From a virus, in IMG/VR virus record IMGVR_UViG_3300031539_000004, positions 62,001-126,000 of that record: 64,000 bases of DNA, one strand, 5' to 3'. The notes below the pieces were generated by a model. That model ran no database searches. It saw only the letters and a program-made list of their open reading frames with translations, and was not told the DNA's origin. A program made the position numbers and the translations under genes. Numbering within the stretch: the first letter of the stretch is position 1; each line of letters starts with the position of its first letter. This document shows, in pieces, positions 56,285-64,000 of this stretch.

Positions 56285-56983
56285 ATGGAGTTCATCCTTC
56301 GCGACGGGTCCCGAGCAGCCGACGGTCGTCTCGATCGTCTGGTGCAGTTCGATGAGCGGTCCCGTTCGTTCCCGATCCGCTCCGAGGTCGAAGGCCAGCG
56401 GCCGCGCTCGTACACATGGAGCGTCGGCGCTCATCTCGACCAGGGCCGCGAGGGAGCGTGCGTCGGGTTCGCGATGGCGCACGAGCTGATCGCCCGCCCC
56501 GCGGTCGTGGAGGGCGTCACCGCCAGCGACGCGCTCCGCATCTACAAGGCCGCACAGAAGATCGACCCGTGGCCCGGTGAGGACTACGAGGGCACGTCGA
56601 CGCTCGCCGGCGTCAAGACGATCGCCTCCGACGGCCACCTCAAGGAGTACCGGTGGGCGTTCGGCCTCGAGGATCTGATCCTCGCGGTCGGCTACCACGG
56701 CCCCGCGCTGATCGGCGTGAATTGGTACGAGGGCATGTTCGACACCGACCGCGACGGGTTCATCCATCACTCCGGTCTGATCGCTGGCGGCCACTGCACG
56801 CTCGTCCACTCGGTCAACGTCCCCGGCGAGTTCTTCCGCATTCACAATTCGTGGGGACCCGAGTGGGGCGTGGGCGGCGACGCCAAGATCTCGTGGGTCG
56901 ACATGGGCCGGCTGCTGGCCGAGGACGGCGAGGCGTGCATCCCGACGGTCCGCATTCGGCACGTTGAGGTCGGCTCGGGCTGA
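56285..56983 (+). CDS. Papain-like (C1 family) cysteine peptidase
   Basis: A 232-residue protein with DQGREGACVGFA (catalytic Cys59 after the oxyanion Gln), GGHCTLVHSVNV (His170) and RIHNSWGPEWG (Asn188), in C1 order. No signal peptide or pro-region is obvious, so it probably acts inside the cell. Similar peptidases occur in several phages; target unknown. Two bases after the kinase stop. Confidence 0.85.
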   Translation: MEFILRDGSRAADGRLDRLVQFDERSRSFPIRSEVEGQRPRSYTWSVGAHLDQGREGACVGFAMAHELIARPAVVEGVTASDALRIYKAAQKIDPWPGEDYEGTSTLAGVKTIASDGHLKEYRWAFGLEDLILAVGYHGPALIGVNWYEGMFDTDRDGFIHHSGLIAGGHCTLVHSVNVPGEFFRIHNSWGPEWGVGGDAKISWVDMGRLLAEDGEACIPTVRIRHVEVGSG

Positions 56984-57037
56984 CCCGAGGCCCCCGCCGT
57001 TCCTGGCGTTGTGAGGCCCCCCGAAAGAATCTGCGGT

Positions 57038-57072
57038 TGTAGTTGCTTCGGCTACAGCGGGTGTGCCATGCT
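57038..57072 (+). promoter_or_regulatory. Promoter with GTAG-N9-CTAC operator
   Basis: TGTAGTTGCTTCGGCTACA (57038-57056), -35 TTGCTT, -10 CATGCT (57067-57072). Upstream GGCGTTGT recalls the right half of the second motif, but the GCTGGTCA core is absent. Confidence 0.75.
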
Positions 57073-57078
57073 CTCCCC

Positions 57079-57321
57079 ATGACGAACACCACCGCAGCCG
57101 CAGCCACCTTCACCGAAGCGATCAACGGCCCCGCATGGAACCGGGTCAGCGAATCGACGCTCGAGAACATCCTCGACGCCGACCCGCTCGGTTCGCTGGA
57201 GGGCATCGCCCCCGAGCGCATCGCCGCAGCCCTCGCAGTCGCCGAGGACGGCGAGCTAGAGCATGCCGCCGCCGGGTGGGGCCTCGCCGAGATCGACGCC
57301 TTCATCGCCGAGTTCGCCTGA
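57079..57321 (+). CDS. Hypothetical protein, leaderless
   Basis: An 80-residue protein (MTNTTAAAATFTEAINGPAW...), helical and acidic. ATG six bases after CATGCT. First gene of the operon that carries the GHKL/peptidase fusion. Confidence 0.7.
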   Translation: MTNTTAAAATFTEAINGPAWNRVSESTLENILDADPLGSLEGIAPERIAAALAVAEDGELEHAAAGWGLAEIDAFIAEFA

Positions 57322-57348
57322 GCATCACCGAGACCGAGGAGCAGCCAC

Positions 57349-57576
57349 ATGGCTGAGCACCACCACATCACCCGCACCGGGATAGTCGGAGAGGTCACCC
57401 TCCCCACCGAAGGCTTCGACGCCTTCGCCGACGCCCCCGGCGAGACCGAGGTGCTGATCCGTGACGCCTACCGCGCCACCGAGCAGCTCCCCCACGATCC
57501 CCGGCTCACGGAGGCCCGCAAGCATCTAGACGCTGCGCTGGCCCTCGTCGCCGAGGTAGAACACACCAACCCATGA
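57349..57576 (+). CDS. Hypothetical protein
   Basis: A 75-residue protein (MAEHHHITRTGIVGEVTLPT...) behind GAGGAGC. One small beta region then a helix. No family recognised. Confidence 0.65.
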   Translation: MAEHHHITRTGIVGEVTLPTEGFDAFADAPGETEVLIRDAYRATEQLPHDPRLTEARKHLDAALALVAEVEHTNP

Positions 57577-57596
57577 TGAACCAAGGAGACGCCGAC

Positions 57597-57911
57597 ATGG
57601 CTTCAGAACTGACCCTGACCGACATCCTCACCGCGATCACCAACGGTGCAGCCGATGAGAACCTCGACGCCGTGATCGCCACGGTGAAGGACCGCCGACA
57701 GGCTTCCGCCCGAGTCACCTTCAACACGCTGAAGGTCGGCGACAAGGTGACCATCAGCGGAGCGCAGAAGTACCTCGAAGGTGCGCCCGCCACGGTGGTC
57801 GAGAAGAAGCGCACCAAGGTGGTCATCGCGCTGGACGAGCCGCGTGGCCGGATGATGGCCGGGACCCGCCTCAACGGGAACCCGTCGATCATCGTGCCGG
57901 TGGCAGCATGA
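57597..57911 (+). CDS. Hypothetical protein behind reiterated RBS cassette
   Basis: A 104-residue protein from ATG 57597 (MASELTLTDILTAITNGAAD...), start fixed by CCAAGGAGACGCCGACATG. An upstream in-frame ATG (57573) would add MMNQGDAD, i.e. translate the cassette. The C-terminal half (TLKVGDKVTISGAQKYLEGA) looks like a KOW/SH3-type beta domain. Confidence 0.7.
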   Translation: MASELTLTDILTAITNGAADENLDAVIATVKDRRQASARVTFNTLKVGDKVTISGAQKYLEGAPATVVEKKRTKVVIALDEPRGRMMAGTRLNGNPSIIVPVAA

Positions 57912-59368
57912 GCGCCACCCGAAGCTGGCTCGAGGTCGACCGCGAAGGTCTGCGGTTGTCGCACCGAGGGGGTGCGACGGCCGCGGTCCTCGACCTGATC
58001 TCGAACAGCATCGACGCCGAGGCCACGATGGTCTCCATCGGGTTCGAGATGGTCGGCCGAGGGCTGGCCCATCTCACCTGCGAGGACAACGCGCCGGGCG
58101 GGTTCGCTGACCTGACCCACGCCTACACGATGTACGCCCCCTCCTCACGGAAGGCTGACGCGACGAAGCGGGGCCGGTTCAACATCGGCGAGAAGCTCGT
58201 GCTGGCCCACTGCGTCGAAGCGACGATCGACTCGGCCTCGGGCCGGATCGTGTTCGGCGAGGACGGCCGATCCGAGGTCCAGAAGTCGACACGGACCGAG
58301 GGAACCCTCTTCGACGCCACCGCCCGGTTCCGCAAGGTCGACGTGGAGGAAGCGATCGACGCGCTGCGGCGGGTGATCCCACCGGCCAACGTCGAGGCGT
58401 TCGTGAACGGCGAACCGCTCGCATGGCGTGAGGCGATCACCGAGACCGCGGCTCGACTCCCGACCGAGCTCGAGGACGACGAGGGGTTCCTGCGGCCGAC
58501 TCGCCGCAAGGCCACGGTGCGGATCCATCGGGTACCGACCGGCGAGCAGGCGATGCTGTACGAGCTGGGCATCCCGGTGGTGGAGTTCTCGGGCGGTGAG
58601 CCGTACCACGTCGACGTGCTCCAGAAGGTCCCGCTGAACAAGGACCGCGACAACGTGACGCCGGGGTTCCTCCGTGAGGTGCGGACCGTGGTCCTCGACG
58701 CGACGCACCAGATGCTCGACCAGGAGCAGGCGTCGGCGACATGGGCGCGCGACGGGATGCCGAAGGCCAGCGACGCTGCGGTCGAGTCGGTGATGACTCA
58801 CCGGTTCGGCGAGAAGCGGGTGGCGCACGACCCGGGCGACCCCGAGGCCAGCGGCGAGGCAGCCTCCCGCGGGTACACGGTGATCCACGGCGGGTCGATG
58901 AGCCGCGACGAGTGGGACGCAGCGAAGCGGACCGGCGCGGTCCTCCCGGCCCCGCAGGTCACGCCGACGCAACGCCCCGAGTTCGGCTCGAGGGACGACG
59001 CGGCGACGACGAAGGACATCCCCCCGGCCGACTGGTCCGACGGCCAGAAGCGGATCGCCGCCTACGCCGTGAGGTTCGCCGCGAAGGCGCTCGGGATCGA
59101 GGTCAGGGTGACCATGACCCGAGACAAGGAGAACGGCCGCATGGCGGCGTGGTATGCCCGAGGGGTGAACGGTTCGGACCTGACTTTCAACGTGGCGACG
59201 CTCGGGCAGGGATGGTTCGATGACCCCGACCCCGAGGCTGTCGACCGGCTGCTGATCCACGAGTTCGCCCACCAATGGGAATCCAACCACTTCAGCCACG
59301 ACTTCCACGATGCCTGCTGCCGGGTGGGCGCAGCTCGGGTCGCGGCGAAGGGACTGAGGGGGATCTGA
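57908..59368 (+). CDS. GHKL-type ATPase fused to zinc metallopeptidase
   Basis: A 486-residue protein. The N-terminal half has a GHKL (Hsp90/MutL/histidine-kinase-like) ATP site: N box LISNSIDAEA with N33, G1 box EDNAPGGF (59-66), then GRFNIGEKLVLA (G2-like). The C-terminal 100 residues carry LLIHEFAHQWESNHFSHDFH (HExxH zinc protease). The two halves are usually separate proteins. Operon context with small unknowns; possible defence, anti-defence or protein-remodelling role. Confidence 0.8.
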   Translation: MSATRSWLEVDREGLRLSHRGGATAAVLDLISNSIDAEATMVSIGFEMVGRGLAHLTCEDNAPGGFADLTHAYTMYAPSSRKADATKRGRFNIGEKLVLAHCVEATIDSASGRIVFGEDGRSEVQKSTRTEGTLFDATARFRKVDVEEAIDALRRVIPPANVEAFVNGEPLAWREAITETAARLPTELEDDEGFLRPTRRKATVRIHRVPTGEQAMLYELGIPVVEFSGGEPYHVDVLQKVPLNKDRDNVTPGFLREVRTVVLDATHQMLDQEQASATWARDGMPKASDAAVESVMTHRFGEKRVAHDPGDPEASGEAASRGYTVIHGGSMSRDEWDAAKRTGAVLPAPQVTPTQRPEFGSRDDAATTKDIPPADWSDGQKRIAAYAVRFAAKALGIEVRVTMTRDKENGRMAAWYARGVNGSDLTFNVATLGQGWFDDPDPEAVDRLLIHEFAHQWESNHFSHDFHDACCRVGAARVAAKGLRGI

Positions 59369-59895
59369 TGAGGCTGGTGCTCGTACTCGAGACCGGGGAC
59401 GACCGGGGGGCGGGCGCGCCAGCGCTCTCCTTCGGCGAGGTCGCCAAGGAACCCGACGCCCGGCCGCCCGCCGGCTGGCAGCCACCCGACCCCGAGGGCG
59501 ACGAACCCCCGACGGGCGATGGCCGGCTCGAGGCGGCATGGGAAGCGCTCGTCGCCGCGCAACGTCGGCTGGTCGACCACCTCGGCGAGTCCAACGCCGA
59601 CGACCACGCCCGGAAGCTGTGGGTCGGCGGGGCGCTCGCCATCTACGCCTTGGCGACCGGCGAGACCGAGGACGCCGTCGCGCTGCGACTCGGCGACGAA
59701 GTCCAGGTCCCCACGATCCACGGGATGAGGATCCGCGCTCCCCACGAAACGACCCAAGCGCCGAAGCACCCGGGCGCTCAGGAGCACCACGAGGACTACG
59801 ACGAACCGCCCGAGCGGCCCGCCGACCCCGGTCTCGCCGGGTACCAGCAGCAGGCCCCTGATGCAGGTTTGCCTTCAACTGAGGGCGGTTCGTAG
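59368..59895 (+). CDS. Hypothetical acidic protein
   Basis: A 175-residue protein (MRLVLVLETGDDRGAGAPAL...) with disordered Pro/Glu-rich ends and a helical middle (EAAWEALVAAQRRLVDHLGE). One base overlaps the fusion gene, implying coupled expression and perhaps a partner role. Confidence 0.7.
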   Translation: MRLVLVLETGDDRGAGAPALSFGEVAKEPDARPPAGWQPPDPEGDEPPTGDGRLEAAWEALVAAQRRLVDHLGESNADDHARKLWVGGALAIYALATGETEDAVALRLGDEVQVPTIHGMRIRAPHETTQAPKHPGAQEHHEDYDEPPERPADPGLAGYQQQAPDAGLPSTEGGS

Positions 59896-59909
59896 TTATA
59901 CTCGCTACA
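59891..59909 (+). promoter_or_regulatory. GTAG-N9-CTAC operator with embedded -10
   Basis: CGTAGTTATACTCGCTACA contains TATACT (59897-59902). Confidence 0.65.
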
Positions 59910-59937
59910 ACGTCCGATCCTCGAGGAGGTGAGCGTC

Positions 59938-60195
59938 ATGGCAGATGAACTACGCGAGGTAGGCCGAAAGGCCGCTCAGAACCTGGCTCTGGCGCAAGCC
60001 GTCACCGCGATCGCGTACGGCCAGGCCGTCGACATCGCGTGCGAGCTCGAGCAGATCGCGTCGATCTACGGACCCGAGTGTGTGGCCGTTGTGAAGCGTG
60101 AGCTGATCACCAGCGGCGACCCCGACTGGCGTCGGGTCGTTTCCGAGACGGTCACCCGCTGGTCCGCGAATCGGGCTGTCCCCGCGTCGGTCTGA
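59938..60195 (+). CDS. Hypothetical protein
   Basis: An 85-residue protein (MADELREVGRKAAQNLALAQ...). ATG 59938 follows GAGGAGG by eight bases; a GTG at 59929 overlaps that sequence. Mostly helical, one Cys pair. No family recognised. Confidence 0.65.
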   Translation: MADELREVGRKAAQNLALAQAVTAIAYGQAVDIACELEQIASIYGPECVAVVKRELITSGDPDWRRVVSETVTRWSANRAVPASV

Positions 60196-60238
60196 CAGCT
60201 CGAACCCCTCGCTGATCCTCCCGCGATCGGCGTCTGGT

Positions 60239-60271
60239 GAGGCCCCCGCGATCCCAGCTCGCGGGGGCCTC
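60239..60271. terminator. Perfect 13-bp GC hairpin, possible bidirectional terminator
   Basis: GAGGCCCCCGCGA pairs exactly with TCGCGGGGGCCTC across a 7-base loop. No T-tract on either side, so termination is uncertain. It separates the accessory block from the capsid unit. Confidence 0.5.
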
Positions 60272-60285
60272 GCCGCGCCCTATCC

Positions 60286-60315
60286 GTGACTCGTCGGTTT
60301 CCGTCGGCATATAGT
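60286..60315 (+). promoter_or_regulatory. Capsid-unit promoter
   Basis: -10 TATAGT (60310-60315), the best -10 in the window, with a -35-like GTGACT/TGACTC 17-18 bp upstream. No GTAG-N9-CTAC site, so it is probably in a different (late) expression class. Confidence 0.65.
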
Positions 60316-60366
60316 GGCGACCAGGCCGACGACCTAGTCGTAGGTCAGAGCGGAGCCGGCGTAGCT

Positions 60367-60398
60367 GGGACCGCGGCGAACAACCGAGAGGCGGTCCC
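60367..60398 (+). other. Leader hairpin before major capsid gene
   Basis: GGGACCGC (60367-60374) and GCGGTCCC (60391-60398) form a perfect 8-bp stem with a purine-rich loop, in an approximately 120-base untranslated leader ahead of the GTG at 60438. Could stabilise the abundant capsid mRNA. Confidence 0.5.
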
Positions 60399-60437
60399 GA
60401 TTGGGAATCCCATCGAGCTACCGCAAGGAGGGCAGCC

Positions 60438-62381
60438 GTGGACCGGATCGAAGTTCCCGAGGAACTCTCGGGGCTGACCATCGAGGAGCTCACCGAGCTC
60501 CAGACCAGCATCAAGGACGCCGCGCAGGAACTGGCAGGCGACGCCGCGAAGGAAGATGACGCGCTGAAGGAGGTCGAGCGGCTTGGAGCCGAGTACGACC
60601 GCATCGGCGAAGAGCTTGCTTCCCGCAAGGCCGCCGAGGCCGAGCGTGCGGCCCGAGCCGAGGAAGCGCTCAACCGCTTCGCCGACCCGGAGCCCGAGTC
60701 GACCGAGACCGAGGTCGAGCCCGAGATCGAGGCGGCCGTCGAGGCCCCCGTGGTCGAAGAGACCGACATCGAAGGCGAGGGGACCGAAGAGGTCGCCGCT
60801 GCCACCGAGACCGAGGTGACCGCCGAGGCGGCCGCCGAAGAGATCACCGAGGAGACCACCGTCGAGGAGGCGACCGAGGAGCTGTCCGATGACAGCGCCG
60901 AGGCCGTCGCCGACCCGCTGGCCGCCGAAGTGGCCGTCGCCGCAGTGGCGTCGGACGAGAGCAAGGCCAGCATCGAGGAGGAGCCGGAGGCGCTCGCAAC
61001 CGAGGACGCCGAGGTGACCGCCGAGGCGACCGACGAGCCCCCCCAGGAGGAGGCAACCATGACCACCGAGTCCATCCCCGATGCCGCCGCTGAGACGGTG
61101 GCAGCCCTCGAGGGCGAAGCCCCCGATGCGGTGAGCCCCGCCGAGACGTCCAGCTTCGCTGGCTTCTCGATCATGCGGGCGACCAACTCGGCCGCCGGCC
61201 TCAACGAGGGCGACGAGCTGAGCGTGAAGTCGCTCGCCGAGTCCATCACCCGGAAGTCCCACGGGATGCAGAACATCCCCACGGGCACCTACGAGCGCAT
61301 CGTGGTCGGCACCATGCACGCCGACTACGGCGAGCGTCGCCTCGGTTCGGGCGCGGAGGAGAACTTCGCGATCCTCGAGTCGCTGCGCCATGACGCCGAA
61401 GCGCTCGTCGCTGCCGGTGGCAACTGCGCTCCGCTCGCCCCGAGCTACGACTTCTTCCGGCTCGCCGAGGCGCTGAACCCGGTGGAGCAGTGCCTCCCCG
61501 CGGTCGAGGCTCCTCGCGGTGGCATCCGCTACATCACGCCGCCGGACTTCCGTGACGCCGAGGGTGGCGTCCGGGTGACCACCGAGGCCGAGGACGCTGC
61601 CGGGTACCCCCCGACGGCCCCGAAGCCCTGTGTGGCCGTGGCGTGCCCCCCGATCGAGGAGTGCCGGGTCGATGCGGTGTCGAAGTGCGTGACCTTCGGC
61701 AACCTCAACTTCCGGGTCTTCCCCGAGCAGGTCGAAGCGTTCCTCGAGGATCTCGACGTGATCTTCACCGAGGAGAAGGAGATCTTCTACCTCGACGCCA
61801 TCGACGCGGCTTCCACCGCGGTGACCTCGGGCCCCCGCTACGGTGCGGTCCGGTCGATCCTGTGGGACCTCGCGGAGGCTGCGGCCGGGTACCGCCGACG
61901 GAACCACATGGCTCCCGACGCCACGCTCAACGTGATGCTCCCGAGCTGGGTCGCCGAGCTGGTGAAGGTCGACATGGTGAACGACTTCAGCCTCGGGCTG
62001 AGCTTCGTGGGGGCCGACACCAACGCCCTCGCCGCGGAGATGCTCGCTCGCCTGAACCTCGCGCCGTGCTTCTACTACGACAGCGCGACGGGTGCCGGCC
62101 AGGCGTTCAACGATCCGCAGCTCGCGGGTCCGCTGAACCCCTTCCCGAGCACCGTGGTCAGCTACCTCTTCGCACCGGGCACCTTCGTCCGGCTCGACGC
62201 AGGGACGCTGGACCTCGGCATCGTCAGGGACTCGGTCCTCAACGGGACCAACGACCTGCAGATGTTCTCGGAGCAGTGGATCCAGGTATGCCAGGTCGGC
62301 CTCGAGTCGGTTCGGCTCGAGAGCACGGTCTGCCCCGACGGCACCGCACCCGCAGCCGTCGCGCCGATCATCTGCCCCTGA
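60438..62381 (+). CDS. Major capsid protein with fused scaffold-like domain
   Basis: A 647-residue protein from GTG 60438 behind AAGGAGGGC. Residues 1-75 form a coiled coil (IEELTELQTSIKDAAQELAG), 75-215 are very acidic (EEITEETTVEEATEE), and 215-647 form the capsid part (NCAPLAPSYDFFRLAEALNP, VEAPRGGIRYITPPDF, late RLDAGTLDLGIVRDSVLNGT), typical of HK97-fold capsids with an N-terminal delta/scaffold domain to be cut by the protease at 50172. Confidence 0.88.
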   Translation: MDRIEVPEELSGLTIEELTELQTSIKDAAQELAGDAAKEDDALKEVERLGAEYDRIGEELASRKAAEAERAARAEEALNRFADPEPESTETEVEPEIEAAVEAPVVEETDIEGEGTEEVAAATETEVTAEAAAEEITEETTVEEATEELSDDSAEAVADPLAAEVAVAAVASDESKASIEEEPEALATEDAEVTAEATDEPPQEEATMTTESIPDAAAETVAALEGEAPDAVSPAETSSFAGFSIMRATNSAAGLNEGDELSVKSLAESITRKSHGMQNIPTGTYERIVVGTMHADYGERRLGSGAEENFAILESLRHDAEALVAAGGNCAPLAPSYDFFRLAEALNPVEQCLPAVEAPRGGIRYITPPDFRDAEGGVRVTTEAEDAAGYPPTAPKPCVAVACPPIEECRVDAVSKCVTFGNLNFRVFPEQVEAFLEDLDVIFTEEKEIFYLDAIDAASTAVTSGPRYGAVRSILWDLAEAAAGYRRRNHMAPDATLNVMLPSWVAELVKVDMVNDFSLGLSFVGADTNALAAEMLARLNLAPCFYYDSATGAGQAFNDPQLAGPLNPFPSTVVSYLFAPGTFVRLDAGTLDLGIVRDSVLNGTNDLQMFSEQWIQVCQVGLESVRLESTVCPDGTAPAAVAPIICP

Positions 62382-62412
62382 TCGGCCCGGTCACCTCGTA
62401 ACGCGAAGATGG

Positions 62413-62436
62413 GCCGGGGTCCGAAAGGGCCCCGGC
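62413..62436 (+). terminator. Rho-independent-like terminator after capsid gene
   Basis: 10-bp stem GCCGGGGTCC/GGGCCCCGGC with GAAA loop, followed by TCTCTCC. Confidence 0.7.
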
Positions 62437-62486
62437 TCTCTCCGCTACCGTGAGGGTCACCACGCCAAGGTCGAGAGGAGTATCCG

Positions 62487-63788
62487 ATGCCGGTGGGTCC
62501 CGAAGTCATTGTTGAGCCGCCACTCACCGTCCCCCCGCTTCACTCGCTTCTGGCCTCGGCCCCGAAGCTTCAGTTCCTGAATCCGGCGGTGCAGGTTTCG
62601 ATCACCGAGGACGGCGACAACGTCGTGCTCGATGATCGCTGGGAGGCGGGTCTCGTCTTCCAGCCCTACGACTGCATCAACCCGCAGTCATGGGCACCGT
62701 GCGCTCGCACGAATGAGATCCAGTGCTTCCCGGTTGACGCCACGTCGGGGACGTGGACGATCGACTTCGACGGCGGCGGCCCGACGGCCCCGCTGGCGTT
62801 CGACATCTCGGCCGGCGACCTGCAGTTCGCTCTCGGCGAGCTCGGGAGCGTCGGCCACGGCAACGTCATCGTGACCGGCGGCCCCGGCGACGATGGCGGT
62901 ACGTCGCCGTACTGCGTCGAGTTCACGGGCGTGTTCGCCGAGACGGACGTCGCTCTTCTCGCCGTCGCCGATGTGGACCTGGCCGGTGGTGGTGCCACGG
63001 TTGGCCCCGTCACGGTCCAACAGGAGGCCGGTGAGCTGGTCCTGAAGTCCGATCCGGTCGGCCAGGACGCTGTCTTCTACGAGCCGCCGGTCCTCGAGGT
63101 GCCCTACCGATGCACGACGTTCTCGCGGCTCGAGTGGGAGGACTACCGGGAGCGGGCGCTCTACAACCTGATGCTCGGGAAGTCGAAGGCGCTCGAGGCC
63201 GAGTTCTGGTCCGGCGCGAAGATCCCGACGAACCCGTCGCTGGTCCGGTCGACGCCGAACGATGACGACCACATCCTGAACCCGGGCGGCGCGGCCGCTC
63301 CGACGGCGGTGTCGCCAGGCATCGCTCTGGTCCTCATCGCTCAGGCGCTGTCCAACTGCGGTGCGGGTGGCCGAGGGATGATCCACGCGACGCCGGCCCT
63401 CGCCGAGCGGTGGTCGAACCTGACGGCGATCAACTGGTACGAGAAGAGCACGTCGTGCTTGGGACTCCCGCAGGAGATGCAGGATCGGATCGCTGGGAAC
63501 TGCGTTCTCGCGACGCCAGCTCGGGGCGACATCGTGATCAACGGTGCCGGCTACCCGGGCACCGGTCCTCTCGGTCAGCCGCCACCGGGACCGAATCAGG
63601 TGTGGACCTATGCCACGTCGATGGTGAACGTGATCGTCGGCGAGGATCGGGTGTACCCCGACTCTCTCAGCGAGGCGCTCGACCGGGCGACCAATACCGT
63701 CGAGGCTCGGGCCGAGGTCTCAGCCGCGGCGGTCTACGACCTGTGTTGCAGCTTCGCTGTGCTGGTGGACATCTGCGGGTCGGTGTAA
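62487..63788 (+). CDS. Virion structural protein with inserted Ig-like domain
   Basis: A 433-residue protein. Residues about 85-185 (TWTIDFDGGGPTAPLAFDIS, then VIVTGGPGDDGG) are a beta domain that recurs in many actinophage virion proteins. The flanking parts (YRCTTFSRLEWEDYRERALY, ATNTVEARAEVSAAAVYDLC) look like a capsid or head protein. GAGAGGAG upstream. Directly after the capsid gene; capsid decoration or second capsid-type subunit. Confidence 0.72.
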   Translation: MPVGPEVIVEPPLTVPPLHSLLASAPKLQFLNPAVQVSITEDGDNVVLDDRWEAGLVFQPYDCINPQSWAPCARTNEIQCFPVDATSGTWTIDFDGGGPTAPLAFDISAGDLQFALGELGSVGHGNVIVTGGPGDDGGTSPYCVEFTGVFAETDVALLAVADVDLAGGGATVGPVTVQQEAGELVLKSDPVGQDAVFYEPPVLEVPYRCTTFSRLEWEDYRERALYNLMLGKSKALEAEFWSGAKIPTNPSLVRSTPNDDDHILNPGGAAAPTAVSPGIALVLIAQALSNCGAGGRGMIHATPALAERWSNLTAINWYEKSTSCLGLPQEMQDRIAGNCVLATPARGDIVINGAGYPGTGPLGQPPPGPNQVWTYATSMVNVIVGEDRVYPDSLSEALDRATNTVEARAEVSAAAVYDLCCSFAVLVDICGSV

Positions 63789-63791
63789 CCG

Positions 63792-64000
63792 GTGAGCGCG
63801 CCCGTACCGACCGAGGTAGCGGCGTGGCAGCCCCGACGAGTTCACCTCGACGGGTCTCTCCTCGCGCTGCCGTTCACGTTCTCGCTTCCCCGCAACGCCC
63901 GCGAGCTCACCGTGAAGTGTCGGGCCGTTGGTGGTCCTGGCGCGACGGTGACGGTCACGGACCCGGGTGGGTCGACCCCGTTGTTCCCGGGTGACGAGGA
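63792..64000 (+). CDS. Virion protein, N-terminal fragment (cut by window end)
   Basis: Open from GTG 63792 to the end; 69 residues visible (VSAPVPTEVAAWQPRRVHLD...). Beta-rich, with LPFTFSLPRNARELTVKCRA. Four bases after the previous stop. Probably another head protein. Confidence 0.6.
   Translation, partial: MSAPVPTEVAAWQPRRVHLDGSLLALPFTFSLPRNARELTVKCRAVGGPGATVTVTDPGGSTPLFPGDE

Overview
The window looks like part of a large, high-GC, double-stranded DNA tailed phage of an actinobacterium (a prophage or a contig of a bigger phage genome is also possible). The evidence is a virion module (terminase, portal, MuF-like protein, capsid-maturation protease fusion, major capsid), about 60 tiny tightly overlapping genes with ATGA/GTGA junctions, several DNA methyltransferases, and no bacterial housekeeping genes. 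Both ends cut genes: a UvrD-type helicase on the left and a virion gene on the right. Host and lifestyle are inferences; I see no integrase and no att site.

Layout. 0-2.5 kb: helicase end, 2OG-Fe oxygenase, small genes (+). 2.5-2.6 kb: an initiator-like tRNA-Met (-). 2.8-6.3 kb: ParB-methyltransferase fusion, terminase small and large subunits (+). 6.5-10.05 kb: a gene desert with short-period repeats. 10.05-29.3 kb: a long leftward array of small accessory genes plus a RecB-like nuclease, a C5 methyltransferase, a DUF5131 protein with an apparent +1 frameshift, and HNH and SNase proteins. 29.3-31.2 kb: a large structured non-coding RNA (-). 31.3-34.0 kb: HAD phosphatase, DUF2303, DEDD exonuclease (-). 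34.1-36.6 kb: two paralogous phage proteins (+). 36.6-38.04 kb: a second, homologous large structured RNA (+). 38.1-47.2 kb: paired AAA ATPases, RAMA protein, SLOG protein, HTH regulator, methyltransferases, ArdC-like protein (+). 47.2-53.7 kb and 60.4-64 kb: structural genes (+), split by small accessory genes, a dNMP kinase, a papain-like protease and a GHKL-ATPase/metallopeptidase fusion.

Regulation looks unified. About 20 intergenic sites share the dyad GTAG-N9-CTAC, placed on the -35 or -10 element of promoters whose predicted start falls on, or a few bases from, an ATG, so many transcripts look leaderless. Eight of these sites are paired with a second motif, GCTGGTCA, at 26-27 bp or at 16-18 bp (about one helical turn closer). 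Seven more copies of the second motif lie in the gene desert. Both large RNAs are driven by the same composite promoter. A small XRE-type HTH gene at 42561 is itself preceded by a site and is the best in-window candidate for the regulator.

The most unusual content is the pair of homologous 1.4-1.9 kb structured RNAs, which resemble in style the giant ornate phage RNAs (GOLLD/ROOL class) but which I cannot assign to a family by eye, and the two-part regulatory system that ties them to the accessory genes.
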